This document shows, piece after piece, positions 33,308 to 41,710 of a stretch of DNA of 48,724 bases. Position numbers and translations under genes: made by a program. The notes under the pieces are model-generated. The model did no database searches and was not told the origin of the DNA. It saw only the letters and a program-made list of their open reading frames with translations. The stretch's first letter is position 1. Each line of letters starts with the position of its first letter. Location: positions 1-48,724 of the forward strand of contig JAFSGE010000052.1 of the NCBI GenBank assembly GCA_017434885.1, read 5' to 3'. Origin of the DNA: Lachnospiraceae bacterium (GTDB lineage Bacteria; Bacillota; Clostridia; Lachnospirales; Lachnospiraceae).

Positions 33308-34101
33308 TGGAAGAATATTATTTGATTTGTGAAGATTCTTTGGAAGGGATTTTCACGGGAGTATATGATGCGTATCTGCTAAAGAAACCGCATGAGCAAA
33401 TTCATTTATGTCTGGGAGAGGAAGAGAATTATCGCTTGTTTGCAGTATATGCGGACTGTAAGGCAGACGAAGTGAAAGCAGCGAAGGTTGCAAAAACAGT
33501 TGTGGAGCGGCTTGGGCAGGAGACTTATCTTGCACTATGCCGAGCGATGGCTTCACCGCAGACGGATAAGGCAGATGCAGTTTACAAGACCATTGTAACG
33601 GGACTTTCCATGAAGAACGGGAAGGAAGTTATGGGAAATCTGGTGAATCCCTATATACACCGAGTATTTGAACTGGCAAGATTTACGGCAAATGAGGCAC
33701 ACTTCCATGTTGAGTTTGTGCGATTTTCGGAACTGCAAAACGGTATTTTATACTCAGAAATCGGTCCAAAGAATAATATTATTACTTTTATTATGCCTCA
33801 TTTTGCCGACAGACTACCGCTCGAAAACTTTGTAATTTATGATGAAATCAGAAACATTTATGCCATACATCCGGTAAAGGGTGACTGGTATCTTTTTACA
33901 GGGGAGCCTGATGAGAAGGAAGCTTTTCATATGCTTTCCGCCGGGGAGGAAAAATACAGCGAACTGTTTTTTCACTTTTTTCATAGTATAGCAATAAAAG
34001 AACGAAAAAATCTTGGGCTTCAAAGAAATATGCTGCCAATCAGATACAGAAAATATATGACAGAATTTCAAAAAGACGCACAAAGAACTTATGAAAAATG
34101 A
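33307..34101 (+). CDS. TIGR03915-family putative DNA repair protein
   Basis: 264 residues. The family opening YYLICEDSLEGIFTGVYDAYL is followed by RVFELARFTANEAHFHVEFVRF and IYAIHP in the middle, and NMLPIRYRKYMTEF at the end. In other genomes it neighbours, or is fused to, a uracil-DNA-glycosylase-like domain; that domain is absent here. The ATG at 33307 overlaps the preceding stop (TGATG). It is the last gene of the LexA-controlled operon. No terminator is obvious after it. Confidence 0.92.
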   Translation: MEEYYLICEDSLEGIFTGVYDAYLLKKPHEQIHLCLGEEENYRLFAVYADCKADEVKAAKVAKTVVERLGQETYLALCRAMASPQTDKADAVYKTIVTGLSMKNGKEVMGNLVNPYIHRVFELARFTANEAHFHVEFVRFSELQNGILYSEIGPKNNIITFIMPHFADRLPLENFVIYDEIRNIYAIHPVKGDWYLFTGEPDEKEAFHMLSAGEEKYSELFFHFFHSIAIKERKNLGLQRNMLPIRYRKYMTEFQKDAQRTYEK

Positions 34102-34113
34102 ATAATTTGTATA

Positions 34114-34136
34114 ATTATTACAAAATTGGTAATAAT
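34114..34136. repeat. Inverted repeat in the spacer before the HPr-like gene
   Basis: ATTATTAC (34114-34121) and GTAATAAT (34129-34136), 7-base gap. It may be an operator or a weak hairpin. The rest of the 177-base spacer shows a small ATGCC/GGCAT hairpin at 34241-34255 and nothing else clear. Confidence 0.45.
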
Positions 34137-34278
34137 AGACAAATAAGAGGTTTATTTATCGTAAAATCTATGAAAAAGGCCGCTTTACAAACTTTTTTTG
34201 TGGTGGTAATCTTTCTAAAAGCACAAGAAAACGTTTTTTAATGCCTATGCGGCATGGGAAAGGTAAGAAGGTGAGAGT

Positions 34279-34506
34279 ATGACAACTCATAAAATCAGAT
34301 TGAGGTTGGAGGAAGTGAAGGGCTTTGTAGAGGAAGCCTGTAAGTGCGAGTTTGACATTGATATTTCATACAACAGTTATGTTGTGGATGCTAAGTCCAT
34401 TGTAGGTGTGCTTGGCTTAGACTTAAATCAGGTGTTAACTGTATCTTATCATGGTTATGACCCTGCGTTTGAAGAGTATATGAAGCATTTTGCGATTGCC
34501 TGCTAA
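34279..34506 (+). CDS. HPr-like protein lacking the active-site histidine
   Basis: 75 residues. The central VDAKSIVGVLGLDLNQ matches the HPr helix-B region around Ser46 (KSIMGVMSLG in HPr), and the ends fit the beta-alpha fold. The phosphorylated His15 segment (GxHARP) is missing: the N-terminal part reads RLRLEEVKGFVEEA. It therefore cannot carry phosphate in the PTS relay but could be a Crh-like regulator or a fold relative. AAGGTGA precedes the ATG. A strong terminator follows; the gene is monocistronic. Confidence 0.82.
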   Translation: MTTHKIRLRLEEVKGFVEEACKCEFDIDISYNSYVVDAKSIVGVLGLDLNQVLTVSYHGYDPAFEEYMKHFAIAC

Positions 34507-34545
34507 TAAGCAACCGGCGTAACAGTAGCAAGGAACAGCAGATTG

Positions 34546-34591
34546 ACTCCCTATGAAAGATAGCGTACTATCTTAATAGGGAGTTTTTTTT
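34546..34591 (+). terminator. Terminator after the HPr-like gene
   Basis: ACTCCCTAT (34546-34554) pairs with ATAGGGAGT (34576-34584), enclosing a second hairpin AAGATAG/CTATCTT; T(8) follows. Confidence 0.94.
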
Positions 34592-34618
34592 AGGAAATAA
34601 TGAAAGTAGGGAAAAGCA

Positions 34619-37039
34619 TTGGAAATTCAGATATCTGTCAGAAATTTAGTAGAGTTTGTGCTTCGCAGCGGAAATATTGATAACAGAAGGGCTTCGATAT
34701 CTGACAATGCTATGCTCGAAGGTGGACGAATCCATCGTATGATACAGCGTAGAATGGATTCAGATTACCATGCGGAGGTAACACTGCGTCATTGCTTTGA
34801 AACCGAAGACTATACGATTTCCATAGAAGGACGGGCAGACGGAATTATTATTCAATCACGTGGTGAACTGGCACAGCCGTCGGAGATAACAAGTCATGAG
34901 ATAGAACCGACAATGAAGGATGCAGTTACTGTTACTGTTGATGAAATAAAGGGAACCTACCGTGATATTCATAAGATGAAAGAAGCTGTGCCGGTTCATC
35001 TGGCACAGGCGAAGTGCTATGCCTATATTTACGGGCAACAAAATGGACTAAAGCATATTCGTGTGCGAATGACATATTGTAACATTGACACGGAGGAAAT
35101 TCGTTATTTTCACTATGAATATGACTTTGAAGAACTTGCAGAGTGGTTTGATGACATCATGGAAAAATATCGGAAATGGGCTGATTTTCAAGTGATGTGG
35201 CAGAAGGTTCGCACCGAGTCCATTAAAGAACTGCAATTCCCGTTTGATTATCGTAGTGGACAAAAGGAATTGGTTACCTATGTTTATCAGACAATATATC
35301 ATAGGAGAAAGCTTTTTATTGAAGCGCCTACCGGTGTCGGTAAGACTATATCAACTATATTTCCTGCGGTAAAAGCCATGGGAGAAGGGATGGGACAGAA
35401 GCTGTTTTATCTGACAGCCAAAACCATTACCAGAACTGTGGCAGGCGATACACTTGAAATCATGCGCAGAGAGGGACTAAAATTCAAATCCGTGATTTTG
35501 ACGGCTAAAGATAAAATTTGTTTTATGGAAGAGACGGAGTGTAATCCGGAGTGCTGTCCCTTTGCCAACGGACATTTTGACAGAATTAATGATGCGATTT
35601 ATGATTTGTTGATTTCAGAGGACAATTTCAGCAGGGAGATGATAGAGCTTTATGCAAGAAAGCATCAGGTATGTCCCTTTGAAATGTGTCTTGATATGAG
35701 TTTATTTTGCGATGCAGTAATTGGTGATTACAATTATTTGTTTGATCCTCATGTATATTTAAAGCGTTTTTTTTCGGAAGGTATCAGGGAGGATTATTTG
35801 TTTTTGATTGATGAAGCCCACAATTTGGTGGAACGTGGGCGTGAAATGTACAGTGCTGTTTTGATTAAAGAGGATTTTCTTGCACTTCGCAAGGTGGTAA
35901 AGGAATACGACAGTAAAATGTACAGGCAATTGGAAAAATGTAATCATGAATTGTTGGAGCTTAAAAGACAATGTGAAAATTATACCTGCTTTGAGGATGA
36001 AGATATTGTGCCTTTTGTGAGGACTTTAATCAGGCTCGCATCAGGAATGGAAAGCTATCTGGAGGACCATGATGACAGCCCTATCAAAAAGGAGCTTTTG
36101 GAATTTTATTTTGAAGTTTCTCATTTTCTGATGATATACGAGGGAATGGATTCTCATTATGTGCCTTACGGACAAATGCTTTCGGATGGAGATTTCGGAC
36201 TAAAACTGTTTTGTGTAAATCCATCTGAAAAATTAAAGGAATGTATGATGAGAGGCAGGAGCAGTATTTTGTTTTCGGCAACGCTTCTCCCAATCCGGTA
36301 CTATAAAAAGCTTTTAGGTGCCGCGGAAGGGGATTATGAAGTGTATGCAAAGTCTGTTTTTTCACCGGAAAAGAGAGGGCTGTTTGTTGCCACAGATGTG
36401 ACCAGTAAGTATAGCAGAAGATCTGATATGGAATTTTACAATATTGCTTCTTATATCCAAAAGATTGTCAGCAGAAAAAAAGGAAATTATATGGTGTTTT
36501 TCCCTTCCTATGCTTTTCTGGAAAGCGTTTATATATCTTACTGCGGGTATTTCGGGGATACGGACAAAGTGGAATGCCTTGTGCAGGAAGAACATATGAA
36601 TGAGGCAGAGCGGGAAGAATTTCTGTTGCGTTTTGCTGAGGGCGGAGAGCATGACACTACATTGGTAGGCTTTTGCGTTCTTGGCGGAATCTTTAGTGAA
36701 GGAATTGACTTAAAGAATGATAGCCTGATAGGTGCTGTGATAGTAGGTACCGGTCTCCCAATGGTTTGCAATGAGCGTGAAATACTGAAATCCTATTTTG
36801 AAAATGGAGGCGACAACGGATTTGACTATGCATACAAATATCCGGGGATGAACAAAGTATTACAGGCGGCAGGGCGGGTAATACGAACGATGGAGGATGT
36901 AGGTGTAGTAGCTCTTTTGGATGAACGTTTTTTGACGATACCGTATACGAAAATGTTTCCGCGGGAGTGGGAGAATTATGAACGGGTATCGTTAAATAAT
37001 ATAGAGGATGCTGTGGATAAGTTTTGGAAGAAATGGTAA
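34619..37039 (+). CDS. Cas4-like PD-(D/E)XK nuclease fused to DinG/Rad3-type helicase
   Basis: 806 residues. The N-terminal domain (about 1-165) has RecB/Cas4-like motifs: Glu34, Asp74 (GRADG), Glu109-x-Lys111 (VDEIKG) and QxxxY at 130-134. The helicase part carries Walker A GVGKT (Lys242), DEAH at 398-401 and conserved C-terminal motifs ending near QAAGRVIRT. Cysteines 301, 308, 312/313, 352 and 357 can hold an iron-sulphur cluster of XPD/DinG type. It starts at TTG with GTAGGG upstream. It probably processes DNA ends or recombination intermediates. It lies downstream of the SOS operon but behind a terminator, and no LexA box is visible. Confidence 0.92.
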   Translation: MEIQISVRNLVEFVLRSGNIDNRRASISDNAMLEGGRIHRMIQRRMDSDYHAEVTLRHCFETEDYTISIEGRADGIIIQSRGELAQPSEITSHEIEPTMKDAVTVTVDEIKGTYRDIHKMKEAVPVHLAQAKCYAYIYGQQNGLKHIRVRMTYCNIDTEEIRYFHYEYDFEELAEWFDDIMEKYRKWADFQVMWQKVRTESIKELQFPFDYRSGQKELVTYVYQTIYHRRKLFIEAPTGVGKTISTIFPAVKAMGEGMGQKLFYLTAKTITRTVAGDTLEIMRREGLKFKSVILTAKDKICFMEETECNPECCPFANGHFDRINDAIYDLLISEDNFSREMIELYARKHQVCPFEMCLDMSLFCDAVIGDYNYLFDPHVYLKRFFSEGIREDYLFLIDEAHNLVERGREMYSAVLIKEDFLALRKVVKEYDSKMYRQLEKCNHELLELKRQCENYTCFEDEDIVPFVRTLIRLASGMESYLEDHDDSPIKKELLEFYFEVSHFLMIYEGMDSHYVPYGQMLSDGDFGLKLFCVNPSEKLKECMMRGRSSILFSATLLPIRYYKKLLGAAEGDYEVYAKSVFSPEKRGLFVATDVTSKYSRRSDMEFYNIASYIQKIVSRKKGNYMVFFPSYAFLESVYISYCGYFGDTDKVECLVQEEHMNEAEREEFLLRFAEGGEHDTTLVGFCVLGGIFSEGIDLKNDSLIGAVIVGTGLPMVCNEREILKSYFENGGDNGFDYAYKYPGMNKVLQAAGRVIRTMEDVGVVALLDERFLTIPYTKMFPREWENYERVSLNNIEDAVDKFWKKW

Positions 37040-37430
37040 TTGGGAAGAGAAAAACCAATAGGTGAAGGCGGAAAACGGAAAAATTACTCGAAAAAACAAA
37101 AAATGAAGGAAAAAATAAAAAATGACGTCGGGTTTTGACGAAAAAAATGCTAGAGTCATAAGTTGTGACAGATGTGTCATTGTGGATAACTCTGTGGAAA
37201 TTGGGGATTTCTCAAGTTTTTCGGAAATATCCACTAAAAATTTCTTTTCATTTTTTCGAGAAAATTTGCAAGGCGAAAATTTCAGAAACAAAACAGTACT
37301 AAGTTGGTCAATAAAGAAAAAACCTTTTTGACCGAATTGCTTAACAGGACATTCGAGTGGATTTTCGTATACATACAATAGAAAATATGATAAACTGATA
37401 AAAATATAAGGAATTCAATGTGGAGGTATT
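37040..37430. other. 390-base gap with a DnaA-box-like site
   Basis: No convincing gene is present. It is strongly A-rich with a perfect reverse DnaA box, TGTGGATAA (37181-37189), followed by a weaker TGTGGAAAT. A TGACA-GATG-TGTCA palindrome lies at 37166-37179. No clear terminator for the helicase gene was found. Confidence 0.6.
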
Positions 37431-38447
37431 ATGAACTATCAGGAATTATTAACACAGGCAAGAGGTGTGATTGGAAATTATTGTAAGGCATGTCCGGTAT
37501 GTAACGGTAAGGCTTGCGGCAGTCAGATTCCGGGCCCCGGTTCTAAAGGAAGCGGAGATACCGCAGTAAGAAACTTCGATAAGTGGCAGGAAATCCGTGT
37601 GAACATGGATACTATTTGCAGTGCGGGAAAAGTAGATACTTCTGCAACATTGTTTGGAAGAAACTTCAGAATGCCGGTTTTTGCCGGACCTGTGGGAGCG
37701 TTAAACTTACATTACGGGGAAAAGTATAATGATTTGACCTACAATCAGGTATTGTTAAAGGCCTGTGCAGATAACGGAATTGCAGCATTTACGGGAGACG
37801 GAACCAATGAACAGGTAGTCATTGCGGCAGCAAAGGCAATTGAGGAAGTAAACGGAGTCGGCGTACCCACTATCAAGCCTTGGAGTAAGGAAGTAGTGGC
37901 TCAAAAGATGGAGCTGGTAAAGAAATCGGGAGCATTTGCGGTTGCCATGGACATTGATGCGGCAGGTTTGCCTTTCCTTAAGAATTGTGAACCGCCGGCA
38001 GGCAGTAAAACAGTGGAAGAATTAAAAGAAATTATTGATGATACAGATGTTCCGTTTATTGTGAAGGGAATTATTACCGTTAAGGGAGCTTTAAAGGCAA
38101 AAGAGGCCGGTGCGGATGCGATTATTGTTTCCAATCATGGCGGAAGAGTGCTTGACCAGTGTCCTTCCACGGCAGAAGTATTACCGGAGATCGTAAAAGC
38201 ATTGGAAGGTTCCGGAATGACAGTTCTGGTAGACGGCGGAATCAGAAGCGGTGTGGATATTTTTAAGGCTTTGGCTATGGGGGCTGACGGTGTGGTGATT
38301 GCAAGACCCTTTGTAACCGCCGTTTATGGTGGAGGTGAAGAGGGGGTCAAACTCTATATTGATAAGTTGGCCGGTGAATTGGAAGATACCATGGCAATGT
38401 GTGGTGCACACAGTATTGCGGAAATTACCTCTGATATGGTAAGATAA
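37431..38447 (+). CDS. FMN-dependent alpha-hydroxy-acid oxidizing protein
   Basis: 338 residues. A TIM barrel of the lactate oxidase/glycolate oxidase/IDI-2 class, with SNHGGRVLD (catalytic His and FMN contacts), VLVDGGIRSGVDIFKALAMGA and VIARPF near the phosphate-binding end. It likely oxidises a 2-hydroxy acid or reduces a substrate through FMN. The N-terminus is unusual, with Cys18, 21, 24 and 29 (CKACPVCNGKACG) before GPGSKGSG, a feature of anaerobe members. GGAGGT precedes the ATG. The substrate is not known. Confidence 0.88.
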   Translation: MNYQELLTQARGVIGNYCKACPVCNGKACGSQIPGPGSKGSGDTAVRNFDKWQEIRVNMDTICSAGKVDTSATLFGRNFRMPVFAGPVGALNLHYGEKYNDLTYNQVLLKACADNGIAAFTGDGTNEQVVIAAAKAIEEVNGVGVPTIKPWSKEVVAQKMELVKKSGAFAVAMDIDAAGLPFLKNCEPPAGSKTVEELKEIIDDTDVPFIVKGIITVKGALKAKEAGADAIIVSNHGGRVLDQCPSTAEVLPEIVKALEGSGMTVLVDGGIRSGVDIFKALAMGADGVVIARPFVTAVYGGGEEGVKLYIDKLAGELEDTMAMCGAHSIAEITSDMVR

Positions 38448-38527
38448 GGAAGTATTTTGAAAAGGGAAAGACATTTTGTAAAAATAAAGAAGAAAAACAG
38501 AAGTACATACAAAAATGCCGGAGGAAA

Positions 38528-39367
38528 ATGAGGAGTATGAAAAAAGAACAGGCAGTGATAAATAAGGGGAAAGCAGTCATCGCCGTAAGTGCGACAGCAA
38601 TTCTTGTGACAATGTGCGGTTGCGCAGGAGCAGGTGGGCAGGTTTCAGAAGCAGATGTACAACGAAGCGGACAGAGTCCTCAGGCATATGTAGCCATTGA
38701 GGATGAAGAAGTGCCTATGGCGGCTATGCCGATAGCTTTAGATGCGGTATCAGAAGAGAATGAGACAGAAGCTACAGAAAATATAACACCGCAGGCAACA
38801 GCGGAAACGACGGCAGAACCGTCAAAAGAGCCGATGGTTGCAAGGGAATCAGAAATTGTGAAAGATGCGCCTGAAACGGAAGAAAAAAATGTGGCAGAAT
38901 CTTCTGTGGAAGTAGAGGTGCAACTGGAGGCTAAGATTCCGCAGGTAGAAGTGGCTGTTGAGACAAAGCAGATGCAGGAGAATGTGTTTGATGCAGGAAT
39001 TTTTGCACAAGAGGTCTGTGTGGCAATGAATGAAACCAGAGCGGCCAGCGGTTTGTCTCCGCTTACAACAACTCCGGAACTGACACAGGCAGCAAATAAA
39101 AGAGCTGCTGAGATAGCATCAAAATTTTCCCATACCAGACCGGGAGATAAGGATTATCAAACTGCGGTTACGGAAGCAGGAGGAAGCTTCGGATATATTG
39201 GTGAGAACTTGTTCCGTGGGATGAGCACAGCAGATGCTGCAAAGAGTGCATGGGAGGCATCTCAGGTTCATATGGATAATATACTGTGCAGTAATTTTCA
39301 TCATGTGGGAATTGGTGTAGCAGTGTCCGGTGAGCAGGTATATATGGTTCAGGTATTTACTGATTAG
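38528..39367 (+). CDS. CAP-domain lipoprotein-like secreted protein
   Basis: 279 residues. A long N-terminus with a hydrophobic segment (about 17-35) ends in MCGC, a weak lipobox. A Thr/Glu-rich acidic linker (about 45-155) leads to a CAP/SCP domain (about 157-279): FAQEVCVAMNETRAASGLSPLT, FSHTRPGDKDY, GENLFRG and HMDNILCSNFHHVGIGV. CAP proteins are secreted, and some have protease or lipid-binding roles. Two ATGs (38528, 38537) share one GGAGG; either may be used. A terminator follows. Confidence 0.9.
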   Translation: MRSMKKEQAVINKGKAVIAVSATAILVTMCGCAGAGGQVSEADVQRSGQSPQAYVAIEDEEVPMAAMPIALDAVSEENETEATENITPQATAETTAEPSKEPMVARESEIVKDAPETEEKNVAESSVEVEVQLEAKIPQVEVAVETKQMQENVFDAGIFAQEVCVAMNETRAASGLSPLTTTPELTQAANKRAAEIASKFSHTRPGDKDYQTAVTEAGGSFGYIGENLFRGMSTADAAKSAWEASQVHMDNILCSNFHHVGIGVAVSGEQVYMVQVFTD

Positions 39368-39410
39368 CAGAAGTATCTATTAATAAAGAAAATGTTATAA
39401 AACGAGAAGA

Positions 39411-39442
39411 AGGCAGTTGCTGAAATGCAGCTGCTTTTTTTT
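39411..39442 (+). terminator. Terminator of the CAP gene
   Basis: AGGCAGTTGC (39411-39420) pairs with GCAGCTGCTT (39427-39436), 10 bp with two wobbles; a long T run follows. Confidence 0.88.
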
Positions 39443-39523
39443 GTAGTAAAAGCCTTGCAAGCAAAATTGCTTTGCTCAGAATTATATTTACAAAAAGTTT
39501 TATTTAAAATTTTTCGAAAGGTA

Positions 39524-39577
39524 TTGACAGAATAATATTATATGTCATATAGTATCTATACAAACAACAATACTATA
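39524..39577 (+). promoter_or_regulatory. Promoter and likely operator of the PadR operon
   Basis: TTGACA (39524-39529), 18-base spacer, TATAGT (39548-39553). An inverted repeat, TATAGTAT (39548-39555) and ATACTATA (39570-39577), overlaps the -10 and start site. This is the position expected for self-repression by the PadR protein encoded downstream. Confidence 0.72.
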
Positions 39578-39660
39578 CAGCGTATAATATTATAAAATTA
39601 AAAGAGAAAAGCAGAAGTTTGGTATAGTACATGTAATAGGAAAAGAAAGGAGTCAGGGGA

Positions 39661-39981
39661 ATGGTATTTAATACAGGAGCGGCATTGCTTGATGCGATAG
39701 TGCTTGCGGTAGTATCCAGAGAGCCGGAAGGCGCATATGGATATAAAATAACGCAGGATGTCAGACAGGTGATTGAATTATCGGAATCTACGTTGTATCC
39801 GGTACTGAGACGATTGCAAAAGGATGAATGTCTGGAAGTATATGACAAAGAATGTGCGGGCAGAAACAGACGATATTATAAAGCCACGGAAAAAGGGCGG
39901 ATACAGCTTAATTTATATGAAGGAGAATGGCGGAAATACTCGGCCAAGATTAACAGTATATTCGAGGGAGGAATGATGTAA
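39661..39981 (+). CDS. PadR-family transcriptional regulator
   Basis: 106 residues, short PadR (subfamily 2-like): winged helix with YGYKITQDVRQVIELSESTLYPVLRRLQKD and wing GRNRRYYKATEKG, then a short dimerisation helix. Such proteins repress stress or efflux operons. AAGGAG precedes the ATG. Its stop shares a base with the next start (TAATG), so it is the first gene of a coupled operon with HAAS and DUF4097 proteins. Confidence 0.94.
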   Translation: MVFNTGAALLDAIVLAVVSREPEGAYGYKITQDVRQVIELSESTLYPVLRRLQKDECLEVYDKECAGRNRRYYKATEKGRIQLNLYEGEWRKYSAKINSIFEGGMM

Positions 39982-40757
39982 TGAGCAGATGGGAATTCAT
40001 GAGGCAGTTAGAGGAACTGCTTTCCGATATTGCTCCCGCAGAACGGGAGGAAGCACTTCAATATTATAATGATTATTTGAATGATGCCGGAAGAGAAAAC
40101 GAGCAGGATGTGATCGCGGCATTAGGCACACCGGAGCAGGTGGCACAGATTGTAAAAGATGGGCTGTTTGACGGGGGAAATTCCGGTGAGTTTACAGAAC
40201 AGGGATTTTACAGAAATGAGCAAAAGCAGAATGAACTGGTAAAGCGCTTTGATACAAAAGATACCACAGGAGAAAGCGGACAGAACCACTTTTATGAAGA
40301 AACATGGAATGCTGCAGAGGACGGATACGCAGACAGCACAGCAGTAGGAGCAGATACTGACAAGAAGAAATCCGGCCTGCCGACTTGGGCGATTGTGCTG
40401 ATTGTAATTACATGTATATTATTCTCGCCGGTAATTATCGGTGTGGCAATGGCAATTTTGGGTGTGTTGTTTAGTGTATTTTGTTCCGTGCTTGGTATTG
40501 TTTTCGGAATCGGAATTACAACGCTTGTGTTGTTCGTTGTAGCGGTAGTCCTTGTGATTGGCGGATTCGGAAGCCTTTTGGTAAGTCCGCTGGCAGGCAT
40601 GGGACTGATTGGAGCCGGTCTCATCTGTGCGGCAATCGGCATTTTGTTTATGCTTTTGCTGGTGCTGCTTGTAGGGAAGTGCATTCCCGGAATTTGTCAG
40701 GGAATTGCATATATTTTTGGAAAGCTTTTCGGTAAAAAAGGAGGTGCCAAAGAATGA
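39981..40757 (+). CDS. DUF1700/HAAS-domain membrane protein
   Basis: 258 residues. The N-terminal HAAS domain (about 1-75: FMRQLEELLSDIAPAEREEALQYYNDYL, ALGTPEQVAQIV) is followed by an acidic linker (75-130) and four or five membrane segments (about 135-250). HAAS proteins regularly sit with PadR and DUF4097 genes and are thought to signal membrane state. It overlaps both neighbours, by 1 base upstream and 4 bases downstream. Confidence 0.92.
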   Translation: MSRWEFMRQLEELLSDIAPAEREEALQYYNDYLNDAGRENEQDVIAALGTPEQVAQIVKDGLFDGGNSGEFTEQGFYRNEQKQNELVKRFDTKDTTGESGQNHFYEETWNAAEDGYADSTAVGADTDKKKSGLPTWAIVLIVITCILFSPVIIGVAMAILGVLFSVFCSVLGIVFGIGITTLVLFVVAVVLVIGGFGSLLVSPLAGMGLIGAGLICAAIGILFMLLLVLLVGKCIPGICQGIAYIFGKLFGKKGGAKE

Positions 40758-41707
40758 AAAAATTTGTAAAGGTAAGTCTGATTCTGGCAGGCATTTTTAT
40801 GGCACTGGGAATTGTGCTTTGCTTAATCAGTACCGTAGTAGGCGGAAAGAAACTGGTATATATGATTTCTCAAAGTGAAGATTTGGATGAAAAAATAGAA
40901 GTGGCAGTAAACCAAGTGATGGGTCTGCTCAATGAGGTGACAGACGGTGAGTGGTTTCCGGCTTTTGACGGAGAATTTCGCATTTTAGACGAACAGGGAA
41001 ATCTCCCTTTGGAAGATGCGTCTTATGTGGTACCTCTTGCCGAGGTGAAAAATCTGGAAATTGCAATCGGTGCAGGTGAACTTACTATTGAAGAAAAGGG
41101 ATTTGCTGACGGAAACATTGAAATAGAAGTATCGGGAATCGGCACATGGGAATATTGTATAGAGGATGATACTTTATGTATGAATGCTTTTGAAGAGGTC
41201 ATCACTACCTTGAATGCAGGCGAAATTTCCATTAAAATTCCAAAGGACAGCTATTTTGAAGAAGTGGAAGTAAAAGTGGGAGCCGGTGTTTTGGAACTTA
41301 CAGATGTAAATGCCAAAGAACTGGAGTCTCATATCGGTGCCGGAGAAGTGATGATGTACCGTGTGAAGGCAGAAGAGTTTGCAGCAGAAGTCAATGCAGG
41401 TAACTTAAGAGCAAAGGAAATTAGTAGTGTCAATGCAGAGCTTTCTGTGGATTTGGGCGAATGCATTTATGAAGGAAACATCAGCGGAAATCTGGAAGCG
41501 GATTGTGATATGGGTAATCTGGATATTGTTTTAACCGGAAGTGAAGCAGACCACAATTATGTGATTGAATGTGATGCCGGAAACATTGATATCGGAGAAC
41601 GGTCTGTATCGGGAGTGTCCGCAGAAAAAGTAATTGATAACGGTGCGGCAAGTAATTTTGAAATCAGTTGCGGACTTGGAAATATTACCATTGATTTTGA
41701 GGATTAA
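40754..41707 (+). CDS. DUF4097-family protein with N-terminal membrane anchor
   Basis: 317 residues. A membrane span (about 6-30) precedes a beta-rich region from about 95 to 317 with repeated patterns typical of DUF4097 (EIAIGAGELTIEE, NAGEISIKIP, VKVGAGVLELTD, DMGNLDIVL, GLGNITIDF). These likely form a beta-helix outside the cell. It starts at ATGA overlapping the HAAS gene. The function of the family is not known. Confidence 0.9.
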   Translation: MKKFVKVSLILAGIFMALGIVLCLISTVVGGKKLVYMISQSEDLDEKIEVAVNQVMGLLNEVTDGEWFPAFDGEFRILDEQGNLPLEDASYVVPLAEVKNLEIAIGAGELTIEEKGFADGNIEIEVSGIGTWEYCIEDDTLCMNAFEEVITTLNAGEISIKIPKDSYFEEVEVKVGAGVLELTDVNAKELESHIGAGEVMMYRVKAEEFAAEVNAGNLRAKEISSVNAELSVDLGECIYEGNISGNLEADCDMGNLDIVLTGSEADHNYVIECDAGNIDIGERSVSGVSAEKVIDNGAASNFEISCGLGNITIDFED

Positions 41708-41710
41708 AAA

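Noticed and set aside
37122-37331. 69-residue frame in the A-rich gap before the FMN oxidase
   Set aside because: No ribosome site and low-complexity Phe/Lys content; it covers the DnaA box and palindrome.
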